NCBI GenBank assembly: GCA_031769625.1
Contig: JAUIMM010000017.1
Span: forward strand, 124,001 to 188,000
Direction of reading: 5' to 3'
Length of the DNA: 64,000 bases
Origin: Taudactylus pleione
Lineage: Eukaryota; Chordata; Amphibia; Anura; Myobatrachidae
Position 1 is the first letter of the stretch. The number at the start of each line of letters is the position of its first letter. Below, piece by piece: positions 10,427 through 20,274 of this stretch. The translations under genes and the position numbers were made by a program. A model generated the notes under the pieces. It did not search any database. It saw nothing but the letters and a program-made list of their open reading frames with translations, and was not told the origin of the DNA.

Positions 10427-10655
10427 ATGGGGCATGCACACTACACAATAAAAGTAAATGATATGAACGATAACGATATTGCTCAAACCATATATCGTTC
10501 ATATCGTTAAGTTTCTCTGCGGGTCATTAACGATGTTTGCCGTCGTACAAACATGCAGGCCAATCTGATGATATCTTCAGGAAGTGCCTGTTCAGGGATG
10601 TGGCAGGATGACGTCACTGAACGAGATCGTTAACGATATCGTTCAGTGTGTACAC
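10427..10655. mobile_element. Palindromic MITE of gatatcgttaacg type
   Basis: The ends ggggcatgcacactacac and cagtgtgtacaccc are imperfect inverted repeats. Internal blocks atgaacgataacgatat and atcgttaacgatatcgttca pair across the element. Non-coding. The upstream interval 10146-10426 shows nothing recognisable. Confidence 0.6.
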
Positions 10656-11099
10656 CCAGTGTCGGACTGGGACATGAAGGGCCCACAGGGGGAATGCAAT
10701 GGTAGGGGCCCACTGAAGAGAGGCGGCACAAAGCTGAAGGGGTGTGGCCAGATGGGGGTGTGGCTAGCTAGCAGAGGAGCATTAAGTAAAATAAAAAAAA
10801 CTGCACAGGTCCAGAGCCAAATTAAAACTAAAAAAATGACAACAATAATGCTGAATCTGTTATTATAGTTATAGTTTAAAACCAAGTAAGTAATAATTTT
10901 GATGTCCAGTCTCCAGAAGGCAGGAATTAGAAGCTGCAGCTCTCACACTGAGCTAGCTTGGATACAGCTATCTGCATTTTAAAGTCTGAAATGTACAGTA
11001 TGTACGGTGAGGGAAAAATGGATTGGGTACGGGATACCATGCGCTCAGTATCCCGGTGTTTAGAATCACGACCTTTCAGTCGGTATCCTAACCCTCCCC

Positions 11100-11303
11100 C
11101 ACCGGTTCTCAAACTCGGTCCTCAGGACCCCAAACAGTGCATGTCTTCCAGGTCTCCTCACAGAATCACAAGTGAAATAATTACCTCCACCTGTGGATCC
11201 TATAAAATGTGTCAGTGAGTAATGAATACTCCTGTGCACCGGCTGGGTGACCTGGAAAACGTGACTTGTGTGGGGTCCTGAGGGCCAAGTTTGAGAACCA
11301 CTG
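11100..11303. mobile_element. hAT MITE with GGTTCTCAAAC ends
   Basis: The ends CACCGGTTCTCAAACTCGG and CCAAGTTTGAGAACCACTG are imperfect inverted repeats of the widespread CAGTGGTTCTCAAAC hAT type. The flanking 8-mers (ccctcccc, ctctaccc) match at six positions. Internal ggtcctcaggaccccaaa pairs with ggggtcctgaggg. Non-coding. Confidence 0.7.
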
Positions 11304-11379
11304 CTCTACCCTAACCCTCCCTAGTGCCTAAACCTAACTCTCCCTCCCAGCACCCTAAACCTCACCCTCCCAGCATATA

Positions 11380-11990
11380 ATGCAGAGTGTTGCATTGCTC
11401 ACTATAAAATGCAGAGCATCACATTGATCACTATATAATGCAGAGAGTGCCACAGTGCCCTCCATATAATGCAGAGAGTGTCGTAGTGGCAACTAAATAA
11501 TGTAGAGTTTTGCAGTGCCCACCATATAATAGTGTTGCAGTGATCGCAATATTATGCACAGAGTGCTGCAGTGTCCACCATATAATGCAGAAAGCGCCAC
11601 AGTGCCCACCATATAATGCAGAGAGTGCCGCAGTGCCCACCATATAATGCAGAGTGCGCAGTGCCCACCATATAATGCAGAGTGCCGCAGTGCCCACCAT
11701 ATAATGCAGAGTGCGCAGTGCCCACCATATAATGCAGAGTGCGCAGTGCCCACCATATAATGCAGAAAGTGCCACAATGCCTACCATATAATGCAGAGAG
11801 TGCAGCAGTAAACACCATATAATGCAGAGAGTGCTGCAGTAAACACCATATAATGCAGAGAGTGCCGCAGTAAACACCATATAATTCAGAGATTGGAGCA
11901 GTAAACACCATATAATGCAGAGCGTCGCAGTGCTCACTATATAATAGAGTGTCACAGTGCACGTGATATAATACAGAGAGCATCAGTGGC
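11380..11990. repeat. ccaccatataatgcagag minisatellite
   Basis: About twenty irregular 24-35 bp units built on ccaccatataatgcagag followed by a variable gtgccgcagtgc part. The minus-strand open frames here merely repeat HYMVGTA-like peptides and are not genes. Confidence 0.85.
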
Positions 11991-12712
11991 CCACAGATAA
12001 TATGAATACACCCTTCACACACACACACAATATTAATACACCCCCCCACACACACAATATTAATACACCCCCACACACATACAACATTAATACTCCACCC
12101 CACCAGACATTAAACTGCAACACCCCCAGTAAAAAAAAATCGCCCCCCCTCCCCCCACATATACCTACCTTCTTAGATAACACAAACATTTTTCACACCA
12201 CCACATGCACTTACCTACCCAGAGTGAAGATATGTCTGTCAGTGATGAATAGACCTGGGCTGGCTCCTCCGCTCTGTGTCTGTGCAGCCTGGGCTCCTCC
12301 CCGGCTGGGTGCACGTGACATTAACACAGTAAGCAGCGGGCAGCTGCTGCTTTTATAAAACATACAGATTGCCGCAACATGAATATAAGCCAGCGCTCAC
12401 CTGCCGGCTCCTGCCACCGCAAACCTCCAAGCCGTCAGCTGGGTCAGTAAAACTGGGAGCCTCTCTGACAGCCCGGCAAGAGGGGAACGTCTGCACTGCG
12501 ATGACTCCTCCCCATGATGTCACCTGATGCCAGCGCACGCTCCCCACTTCCTGCACCCGCCGGGTCAGTCAACTAAATTGACTGCCAGGCAATAAGCTGC
12601 AGATTGTACCACGGCGCCGGTGACATGGGCTAGGCCCCGCCCTCCCGCAGCAGAGGGAGTGGCTAGAAATCACTGGGGCCCACCGAATCCCCGGCAGCCC
12701 AGTCCAAGCCTG

Positions 12713-13066
12713 TATGTTTGTATGCACATACATATAAATATCTCCAATAAACCCTATATATTTTAAATAAGATGTATATTCATGTGTGAAAATGTATATA
12801 TGCAAGGGTAGGAGGGATCTGGTCATAGTGTAGGGTGTTATAAAACTGCAAGATGTATCTGTAATTGGCAGTGATATGCTGTGACTGTTGCTATCGCTAA
12901 GGGATTGATTTATCATATCCCACATGTGGATGGCATATGATCATTTTGCTTAAATTTGAAAATGAAAATTTTCACACAATTTAGGAAAAATTTTGTTCTG
13001 GAACACAGGTTCAGGCACATGCGTACTGCGCATTTGTGGTCATTAGCCTATGCATGCATCATCAGG
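12713..13066. other. No recognised feature
   Basis: Non-coding sequence with an ATACATATAAAT stretch. No defined element until the target duplication at 13067. Confidence 0.3.
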
Positions 13067-13074
13067 GGCAGATG

Positions 13075-13844
13075 CAGGGGCGTTTCTAGAGAGGAGGGGA
13101 CCCATGTGCAGTCTCCGACACGGGCCCCCTCCTCTCTGTCCGGCGGCCAGCAGCACACTGAGCTGTGTGCGGCCAGCGCCGGAATTATAGACTCTGGGCA
13201 CTAGAGTGTGCCCAGAGTCTAAGAGGATGCGCTGGTCACCGGGAAAATGGCCACGGTGGCCATTTTCCCTGTACTGCGCATGCGCAAATGATGGGAAAAT
13301 GGCCACAGCGGCTATTTTCCAGTCGTTTTTACAGAGCCGGACCCCCGCGCTGACGTGGGACTCCGGAGAGGTAAGTAATTCTATGGGTGCAGGGCAGGCT
13401 TGCCTACCCCCTCCCGATTTGGTCGGGAGCCTCCCGAATATCGGGTGCCGCTCCCCACCCCACAGAAAGGCAGGCAAGCCTCCCGACTGCCGCCTGCCCC
13501 CCCCCCCCGGACTACTGCTAGAAACCCCCGCAGTGGGGGGAGGCCCGATGACGCAATTCGCGCTGAATTGCGTCATCATGGCTCCACCCCCTGCTTCACA
13601 ATGCCTTTATTTTTGGCATTGTGAGGAGGGGGTGGAGCCATGATGACGTGATCATGCGGCCCTGCCCCCAATACAGACCTTTTGCCCGGCCACGCCTCCA
13701 GCTGTATGCAGGCATTCAGCTCCCTCCCGGAAGGAGGGAGCTGAATGTCAGCAAGTATGGTGCAGGGTGTGCAGTGCGGGGGCCCCCTGGACCCAGGGGC
13801 CCGTGTTCCCTGCACACCCTGCACCCATTATAGATATGCCCATG
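13075..13844. mobile_element. CAGGGGCG-ended hAT element
   Basis: Starts CAGGGGCGTTTCTAGAGAGG and ends in TATGCCCATG, with the 8-bp duplication GGCAGATG (13067-13074, 13845-13852). The closest relative in the window is 60972-61322. The interior is hairpin-rich: gaggggacccatgtg with gacacgggccccctc, actctgggcac with gtgcccagagt, gggaaaatggccac with ggccattttccc, and a stem around gggggccccctgg. A second hAT element is inserted at 13395-13759. No coding capacity. Confidence 0.85.
13395..13759. mobile_element. Nested CATACTTGC-type hAT element
   Basis: A 365-bp insertion bounded by the 8-bp duplication GTGCAGGG (13387-13394, 13760-13767). The ends are CAGGCTTGCCTACC and CAGCAAGTATG. The same family, with CATACTTGCCGAC ends, is at 31009 and 48427. 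Internal stems include gcaattcgcgctgaattgc (13554-13572) and a long arm pair catggctccaccccct / agggggtggagccatg around the loop 13600-13625. Confidence 0.85.
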
Positions 13845-13852
13845 GGCAGATG

Positions 13853-14290
13853 GAAGCTCACTCTCAAAAAAAATCTGGTGTACAGTAGACCATAGATACT
13901 ATATCCTTTCATTTTTTGCTCATTATTGAGAAAAAAGATAAGTGTGGAGAAATCACTGAATTCTCCTTCTTTTCTTTTCTCTAGTAACAGTGCTGCAGCT
14001 CCCCTAGGTTTCAATTTCCGGGCTTCACACAAACTGTATTTAATAAAATAAGAGAAGTGAAGCTTGTCTCTAACACATAACACCATTTTAGGATAGCATT
14101 ATGTGCGCTCTCAGGTTAGATAAGCAGGAAGAGACCATTCTCTTCCTGTTCTCTTCCATACTGTATAGCACCTCCCCTCCCCGGCCTCTTCGGCTTGGAG
14201 CCGCATACACACAGGGTACGTGCCTTTTGCCTCTGTGAATGATGGCAATGGGCTCTTTTATCTCCTCCTATGGTGAAATTGGGAAAGTGA
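13853..14290. other. No recognised feature
   Basis: Non-coding sequence upstream of the L1 target duplication, with a short inverted pair aggaagagaccattctcttcct near 14128-14149. No gene was seen. Confidence 0.3.
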
Positions 14291-14306
14291 AAAGCTGCAA
14301 AGTTTT
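14291..14306. repeat. Left copy of 16-bp target-site duplication of the L1
   Basis: AAAGCTGCAAAGTTTT here is identical to 27235-27250. The pair exactly brackets the minus-strand L1, as expected for target-primed reverse transcription. Confidence 0.9.
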
Positions 14307-14331
14307 CTTCCAATAAATTTTTATTGATTTT
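14307..14331 (-). terminator. 3' end and polyadenylation signal of the L1
   Basis: The minus strand ends with CAATAAAAATTTATTGGAAG directly against the target duplication. It contains AATAAA and marks the retrotransposed 3' terminus. Confidence 0.65.
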
Positions 14332-14519
14332 TCAACAAGAAAAACACAAATACAAAAATAGTAAAGTAAAATAAAATAAAAACACAAGTAAAAACACATT
14401 ACTTACAATTATAATGGTTGCAGATAAATGACATAAAATAAGTAAGCAATATAAAAAGAAAATAGAACAAGGGGAAAAATATGAGATATGGTAAGAACTT
14501 ACCCTTGTTATCTCTATTT

Positions 14520-14660
14520 CTACGAAGTCCATAGGGTTCCACAGGATACCTTGGGGTATAGGTGTGACGTCAGTCGCAGGGCACCAAAGAGTTAAGCTTT
14601 CAGCCTCCCAGGATGCACTAGGTCCCCCTCCTATACCCCGCCCCCGAGCCAAGGCACCTC
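14520..14660. repeat. Left inverted terminal repeat of DIRS
   Basis: Starts tccatagggttccacaggat and continues through ggtgtgacgtcagtcgcagg and the ctataccccgcccccgagcc block. It is the reverse complement of about 20275-20415 with few differences. A further 40-base outer extension (14476-14520) is repeated inverted in the internal complementary region. Confidence 0.88.
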
Positions 14661-14807
14661 AGTTAGTTACCAAGCCATAGGCCGGAGGAGGAGAAGGAAG
14701 AGAGAGAACAAAGATCTGGACACATACAAGAATCACATTCTCACCAGAGGGAGACGGAAAACCGGTGACCAGAGCAAAGCCCATCTGCAGCACAGGTGCG
14801 ACAGGGC

Positions 14808-14930
14808 GGGAGTCCTGTGGAACCCTATGGACTTCGTAGAAATAGAGATAACAAGGGTAAGTTCTTACCATATCTCATATTTTCTACTTCAGGGTCCATA
14901 GGGTATCCACAGGATACCTTGGGGATGTCC
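14808..14930. repeat. Internal complementary region of DIRS
   Basis: Bases 14810-14886 are the reverse complement of the left terminus (14476-14547), and 14887-14925 are the reverse complement of the right terminus (about 20375-20415). The two outer ends are thus joined in one internal block, which is the DIRS-1 arrangement thought to template completion of the ends and circularisation. The interval 14661-14807 is the 3' leader. Confidence 0.85.
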
Positions 14931-14944
14931 CAAAGCAGTATCCT

Positions 14945-15967
14945 TTAAGGGTGGGGACGCTCCTGTGCAGAAAGGAGAATCCACCGCCCGAAGGAAGCAT
15001 CCTGAGAGGCGAAGATGTCAAACCTGTAATACCTCACGAAGGTATGGACAGAAGACCACGTAGCAGCCTTGCAGATCTGAACTGCCGAGGCACCACGTCG
15101 AGCTGCCCACGAAGGACCCACAGACCTAGTGGAATGAGCCTTCAGAGAAGGAGGGACCGGTAGGCCTTCATGAAGATAAGCTTCAGAAATAGCCATACGG
15201 ATCCAGGCTGCCAAAGTTTGCTTTGAAGCAGGCCAACCCTTTTTACGGAAGCCAAAGAGGACAAACAAAGCGTCCGACTTCCTAAACGAAGAAGTGCGGT
15301 CAACATAAGTCCTTAAGGCCCGCACAACATCCAAAGAGGCCTCACCCACGGAAAGACCCGGTGAGTTAAAGGCCGGAACAACTATTTCCTCGTTAATATG
15401 AAACTGGGAAACAACTTTGGGAAGAAACTCGGGCCGAGTGCGGAGCACTGCCCTGTTCCCATAAAAAACCAAGAAAGGGGGTCTACAAGAAAGAGCCCCT
15501 AACTCAGAAACACGTCTGGCCGAAGCAATGGCCAGAAGGAAAACAGTCTTAGCTGTTAGCCATTTAAGATCCACTGAGCCCAGTGGTTCAAACGGCGGTC
15601 CTTGGAGAGCCCTCAGGACCACAGCCAAATCCCAAGGCGCCACAGGTGGAACAAAGGGCGGCTGAATGCGGAGAACACCCTGCATAAAGGTGCGCACATC
15701 CGGGATTGTAGCAATCCTACGGTGAAACCAGACAGATAGGGCCGAAACCTGTACCTTCAAAGAAGCAAGGCGAAGCCCATGATCTAGTCCCGCTTGCAGG
15801 AAGGCGAGAATCCGAGACAGACGAAACTCCCGCGGTGCATAACCTCTCGGTCGACACCACTGGAAGAACGTATGCCACACGCGATGGTATATCCTCGCGG
15901 AAGACGGTTTCCGAGCTCGTAACATGGTCCGCACCACCGAGCTGGAAAACCCCCGGGACCTCAGCAT
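14945..15967 (-). CDS. DIRS tyrosine recombinase
   Basis: About 340 residues if started at the ATG at 15967, which overlaps the RT stop in ATGCTGA. The frame stays open upstream to 17806, but that part has no recombinase homology. The core-binding part includes RKPSSARIYHRVWHTFFQWC. The catalytic part has Arg in IASARRVSELGAL, a His-x-x-Arg box in LKAHSTRSVGP, His/Trp positions near KAATWSSVHTF, and a candidate nucleophilic Tyr in FVRYYRFDIF. The enzyme integrates the circular DNA intermediate by site-specific strand exchange, replacing the DDE integrase of LTR elements. It appears intact. Confidence 0.85.
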   Translation of the reverse strand: MLRSRGFSSSVVRTMLRARKPSSARIYHRVWHTFFQWCRPRGYAPREFRLSRILAFLQAGLDHGLRLASLKVQVSALSVWFHRRIATIPDVRTFMQGVLRIQPPFVPPVAPWDLAVVLRALQGPPFEPLGSVDLKWLTAKTVFLLAIASARRVSELGALSCRPPFLVFYGNRAVLRTRPEFLPKVVSQFHINEEIVVPAFNSPGLSVGEASLDVVRALRTYVDRTSSFRKSDALFVLFGFRKKGWPASKQTLAAWIRMAISEAYLHEGLPVPPSLKAHSTRSVGPSWAARRGASAVQICKAATWSSVHTFVRYYRFDIFASQDASFGRWILLSAQERPHP

Positions 15968-18087
15968 GGCCGTCTCAACAGCCACGCCGTCAAAGACAGC
16001 CGAGTCAGGTCCGGGTGAAGGCAAGGACCCTGAGACAGAAGGTCCGGTCGTAGCGGCAACCGCAGAGGAATGTCCACGGACAGACCCTGAAGGTCTGAGA
16101 ACCAGTGCCGTCTGGGCCACGCGGGAGCTATCAACAGGAGCGTCCCTCCTTCCTGTTTGAATTTCCGGATTACCCGTGGAAGAAGGGAGACCGGAGGGAA
16201 CAGGTATGCGAACCGGAACGTCCACCGGACGGACAGAGCATCCACCAGAGACGCCCCTTCGTCTCTTGTGCGAGACCCGTACACCGGCAACTTGTTGTTG
16301 TGCCGGGACGCCATGAGGTCGATTTCTGGAAGACCCCACCTGTCCACCAGTAGTTGAAAAACGTCCGGGTGCAGGGACCATTCCCCCGGATGAACGTCCT
16401 GGCGACTTAGAAAGTCCGCCTCCCAATTGAGCACTCCCGGGATGAAGACCGCTGATATGGCCGGAAGATTGCGCTCCGCCCAAACCAGGATCCGAGAGAC
16501 CTCTACGAGAGCCGCCCGACTGCGAGTTCCTCCTTGCCTGTTTATGTAGGCCACGGTGGTAGCGTTGTCCGACTGGACCTGCACCGGGCGACCCTGGAGA
16601 AACCGCTGTGCCTGCTGGAGAGCATTGAAGACCGCACGGAGTTCCAAGATATTTATTGGAAGCTCCGCTTCTGTCGGCGTCCACCTGCCCTGGAACAAGT
16701 GTGGACCCGAAACTGCTCCCCAGCCCCGAAGACTGGCGTCCGTTGTCAACAGGACCCAATTTGGAACCCAGAACGGACGTCCCTTGTTGAGGTGGGTCGT
16801 CTGTAACCACCACGTAAGGGACAGGCGAACCTCCTGGGTGAGCACAATCGTCTGGGACTTCAGAGACTGAGTCAGCCCGTTCCACTTGGACAGGATCAGG
16901 TGCTGCAGAGGTCTGGAGTGAAACTGGGCGTATTCCACCATGTCGAACACCGACACCATGGAGCCCAGTAACCTCATCGCCGAGTGTAAGGACACCCGGC
17001 GGCTGTGCAGACAACTGCGCACCCTTGACTGTAAAGCAGAGATCTTGTCCTCCGTCACGAAGATCCTTTGCTGTCCCGAGTCCAATAAGGCTCCAAGATG
17101 CAGAATCCTCCGAGACGGGATTAGAGTGGACTTCTGCCAGTTGATTAGCCAGCCGTGCCGTTGCAGCAGTGCAATGGTCAGGTCCAAGTGGCGTAACAGG
17201 AGCTCTGGAGATCCTGCCACCAATAACAGGTCGTCCAAATACGGCAACATGCGGACTCCCTGCAGCCGCAGAGAAGCCGCCATGACCGCCATCACCTTGG
17301 TGAAAACACGTGGTGCTGTTGCCAGGCCAAAAGGTAACGCCCGAAACTGGAAGTGGTCGCTGCTGATTGCAAACCTGAGGAACTGTTGATGGCGCCAAAG
17401 AATAGGGACATGCAGGTAAGCGTCCTGTATGTCCAATGACACCAAGTAGTCCCCAGGTTCCAGCGCCAGAATGATGGACCGTAGGGTCTCCATCCGAAAC
17501 TTCGGGACCCGCAAAGACTTGTTGAGTGCTTTGAGGTTGAGAATCGGACGATATGACCCATTGGGTTTCTGTACCAAAAATAGATTTGAATAGAAACCCT
17601 GGCCCCTCTGGGAGAATGGAACCGCCACTATAACTCCAGCCTGGAGCATAGTGTGCAATACCTTCCGCAGCTCCGTAGCCTTGTTCTGGTCTGATGGGAG
17701 ACCCGTGGTGAAGAAGCGAGCCGGGGGTCTGTGCCGGAAGGAGAGGGCGTATCCGTGGGAAACCACCTCCAGAACCCAAGTGTCTGTCGTAGTGGTCGAC
17801 CAACACTGGGCGAACTGTAGCAGGCGGCCTCCCACCCTGGGATCCCCCAAAGGGAGGCCCGGACCGTCAGGCCGCAGGCTTGTCATCTGGCTTGGGGGCC
17901 GGACGTCTGGTACTCCAAGCCTGCTTCCGGGGCTTGACCGATTTCTTAGGGCCAGCCTGTCGAGGAAACGACTGTGGTTTGGGCCTGCCCTGGGCCCTAG
18001 ATGACCGAAAGGACGATGGTCCCGAACCAGAAGGAGCAGCGGCCGACGGGAGACAGGCAGATTTGGCTGCCGCCAGCGTGGCCACAA
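15961..18087 (-). CDS. DIRS reverse transcriptase with RNase H
   Basis: 708 codons, open throughout. RT blocks: FLVQKPNGSYRPILNLK, DYLVSLDIQDAYLHVP (first Asp region), FRALPFGLATAPRVFTK, and the catalytic MLPYLDDLLL (YLDD). RNase H follows: LLTTDASLRGWGAV, NILELRAVFNAL, VQVQSDNATTVAYINRQGG, FIPGVLNWEADFLSRQ, giving the expected acidic residues. The first ~100 residues overlap the Gag frame by 221 bases in another frame, so the true start may lie further in. The stop overlaps the recombinase ATG by seven bases. It copies element RNA into cDNA. Confidence 0.9.
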   Translation of the reverse strand: MWPRWRQPNLPVSRRPLLLLVRDHRPFGHLGPRAGPNHSRFLDRLALRNRSSPGSRLGVPDVRPPSQMTSLRPDGPGLPLGDPRVGGRLLQFAQCWSTTTTDTWVLEVVSHGYALSFRHRPPARFFTTGLPSDQNKATELRKVLHTMLQAGVIVAVPFSQRGQGFYSNLFLVQKPNGSYRPILNLKALNKSLRVPKFRMETLRSIILALEPGDYLVSLDIQDAYLHVPILWRHQQFLRFAISSDHFQFRALPFGLATAPRVFTKVMAVMAASLRLQGVRMLPYLDDLLLVAGSPELLLRHLDLTIALLQRHGWLINWQKSTLIPSRRILHLGALLDSGQQRIFVTEDKISALQSRVRSCLHSRRVSLHSAMRLLGSMVSVFDMVEYAQFHSRPLQHLILSKWNGLTQSLKSQTIVLTQEVRLSLTWWLQTTHLNKGRPFWVPNWVLLTTDASLRGWGAVSGPHLFQGRWTPTEAELPINILELRAVFNALQQAQRFLQGRPVQVQSDNATTVAYINRQGGTRSRAALVEVSRILVWAERNLPAISAVFIPGVLNWEADFLSRQDVHPGEWSLHPDVFQLLVDRWGLPEIDLMASRHNNKLPVYGSRTRDEGASLVDALSVRWTFRFAYLFPPVSLLPRVIRKFKQEGGTLLLIAPAWPRRHWFSDLQGLSVDIPLRLPLRPDLLSQGPCLHPDLTRLSLTAWLLRRPC

Positions 18088-19327
18088 TCTTATCCAGATC
18101 CGGACCGAAGAGAACTTCTCCGGTAAACGGCAACGCTTCCAGACCTTTCTTGGAATCTGCGTCCGCCTTCCAGGATCGCAGCCACAAGGTGCGACGAGCA
18201 GCTACCGCTGCTGAAGAAATTCTAGACACCAGAGTACTAATGTCTAGAGCCGCCTCGTTGATGTAGGTGGCCGAATCACGGAGATTGCCAATCAACTCCG
18301 CCTGATCGGCCGGACAGTCGGATTCAAAAGAAGCCTCTAATGAATCCGCCCAGCGCTCCATCGCTCTGGCAACCCAGCAAATGGCCATAGCCGGCCGTGC
18401 TGCCCCCCCTGCAAGGGAATAAGCGGACTTCAGGCAGATTTCTACCTTGCGGTCCGTAGCATCCTTAAGGGAGGACATGGATGGCATCGGCAATGTGGCA
18501 CTACGGACAAGACGGGTCACGTGAGAATCCACCTGTGGAGGGGATTCCCACTTCGCAAAATAATTATCCGCGAACGGATAAGCCACCGCCAGGCGTCTCT
18601 GCGGCTGGTATCTTTTGCCAGGTTGTTTCCACGCCTCCTCTAAATGGTCCACCAACTGACCCGAAAGAGGAAAGACTGTGGCATCGCCCTTCACATCTTT
18701 GAAAAAGGCATACTTAGATTTAGCCGCTGGGGGAACTTCGTCCTCAATCACCAAGGCTGTGCGGACCGCCCGAATAAGTCCAGGAATATATACTTTGGAC
18801 TTAGCATCAGCGTCCTTAGTATGGAGAGGTTCCTGATCGTAAGGATCTAGAATCTCCCCATCATCAGACGTCCCTTCGTCATCCTCATAAGGAGCGGACA
18901 GAGACGCCACCGGCCTTTTATGAGACCGCATCACAGACTCCCCTTGCAACACATCCGACAAGTGCTGTACAGAACTCGTCAGGGAGTTAACCCACGCTGG
19001 CTCCTGAGAACCCGGGAGCGGGGAAATAGGGAGACTGTGGGGTACCACCAATTGTCGTGGGAACCCCTGCATGGGTGACGACACCACAGACTGCTGGGAC
19101 AAACCCATCGGAGTAAACGCGGGCTGCGGAGCTAACTGGCCCACTAAAGCTGTTAACGCCTGAGCGAAACAAGCCCAGGGCGGCTCCTGTACCGGTGCTG
19201 TAACCGTAATAGGCCGCGCCATGGACAAACACTGCTGGCAAAGGCCCTCCGCGCTACCCTCCCCCTCCGCTAACGGTACTTTGCACGTGGTACACTGTAG
19301 CCGGAGGGGAAAATCACTTTCAGACAT
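17867..19327 (-). CDS. DIRS Gag-like protein
   Basis: 486 codons, starting MSESDFPLRLQCTTCK, with CxxC pairs near the N-terminus (CTTCK, CQQC) that may bind zinc. The middle is Pro/Gln-rich and contains an acidic patch (PYEDDEGTSDDGEILDPYD). The helical block CLKSAYSLAGGAARPAMAIC with AMERWADSLEASF resembles the region shared by DIRS Gag proteins and the LAP2-alpha C-terminus. The tail is basic (PKKSVKPRKQAW), suited to RNA binding. It is the likely structural protein of the particle. Confidence 0.75.
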   Translation of the reverse strand: MSESDFPLRLQCTTCKVPLAEGEGSAEGLCQQCLSMARPITVTAPVQEPPWACFAQALTALVGQLAPQPAFTPMGLSQQSVVSSPMQGFPRQLVVPHSLPISPLPGSQEPAWVNSLTSSVQHLSDVLQGESVMRSHKRPVASLSAPYEDDEGTSDDGEILDPYDQEPLHTKDADAKSKVYIPGLIRAVRTALVIEDEVPPAAKSKYAFFKDVKGDATVFPLSGQLVDHLEEAWKQPGKRYQPQRRLAVAYPFADNYFAKWESPPQVDSHVTRLVRSATLPMPSMSSLKDATDRKVEICLKSAYSLAGGAARPAMAICWVARAMERWADSLEASFESDCPADQAELIGNLRDSATYINEAALDISTLVSRISSAAVAARRTLWLRSWKADADSKKGLEALPFTGEVLFGPDLDKIVATLAAAKSACLPSAAAPSGSGPSSFRSSRAQGRPKPQSFPRQAGPKKSVKPRKQAWSTRRPAPKPDDKPAA

Positions 19328-20274
19328 GATGGCACCACGTATGTGACCTCTCTCACCAATTAAGTATTAAATAGGCGAGAGACCACCCTGCAGCACCGCA
19401 CCACAAGGGCTTTAGCAGAAAGAACAGGGACAGTAATAAAGCTGACAGTTTAGAGAAGAAAAGATTACAGGCAGCAGCGCTAGCACAGTCACATACAATG
19501 CAGAAAAATAACAATTCCTGCACTAACAGCGCTGATCACTCAACTACACAGACACAGGGCCTGGTAGGACACAGCGCTGCATACACAGACCTGACCACAG
19601 CGGAGGAGAGGTATGCGGGGGGACCCAGACCACGATGCTTCCTTCCAGCGCTTCCAGCAGCGTTCACCATACGTTCTGGAGAAGATGGCCGCCGAGGAGC
19701 AGAGAGGAGGCTGGCCTGGGGGAGGAGCGCTGCCACAGGACCAGTCGGCAGCATGCAGAGAGGGCTGTGTGCAGCGGGGGAGGCGCCGGCTGTGAGACAG
19801 GGAAGGCGCGCTCCCCTGGCATGCATTTAACCCCTGGGACGCCGCAGCGCTACCGCTCTGCTGCGGTCCGCTGTCCCAGGGGGTAGTGGAAGCGCAGGTT
19901 GGTCGCCTGGCTCCACGCTGCAGCCAGTCCCCAGGGAGCCCCCTGCCTGGGGACTTAGGACCATGTGATCAGCGGGGACCCACCGCGGGACCCCGCTGCT
20001 TACCTCTGTCCCCCTTGAATCCGGCCATGGTCCGGAGCATCTGGGGTCACCGCTAGCTGTGACCCCAGACGCCCACCAGCATCCCCGGATCAGTACCGGC
20101 GTTCTGGTACCGGCGGGGTGTAGGGAAGACAGCATGGACGTCAGGACTGACTGTCCATGCTGTTCATCCAGTTGTGCAGCCACAGCTGCATGAAGAATAA
20201 GCTTCAGGGGCTCTTCTAGCCCCCACTCCAACAGGTGCACCCGACTCCGGCCGGGCACCAAACTAAACTGAGGT
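19328..20274 (-). other. DIRS 5' leader
   Basis: GC-rich untranslated leader between the right terminal repeat and the Gag start on the minus strand. Small open frames occur on both strands without recognisable domains. Confidence 0.5.

Larger units (their letters stand above)
10657..12712. mobile_element. Probable composite hAT-like non-autonomous element
   Basis: The left end CAGTGTCGGACTGGGACATG and the minus-strand reading of the right end (CAGGCTTGGACTGGGCTGCC, ending at 12712) are related, and both lead into ggggcccac. The body holds a short hAT MITE (11100-11303), a minisatellite (11380-11990), CA/AATATT repeats (12015-12110) and a GC-rich right part. I found no target duplication. 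A similar left end lies at 51565. Confidence 0.45.

Noticed and set aside
11431..12103. Minus-strand open frames of up to 183 codons
   Set aside because: They translate the ccaccatataatgcagag minisatellite into repeated HYMVGTA-like peptides.
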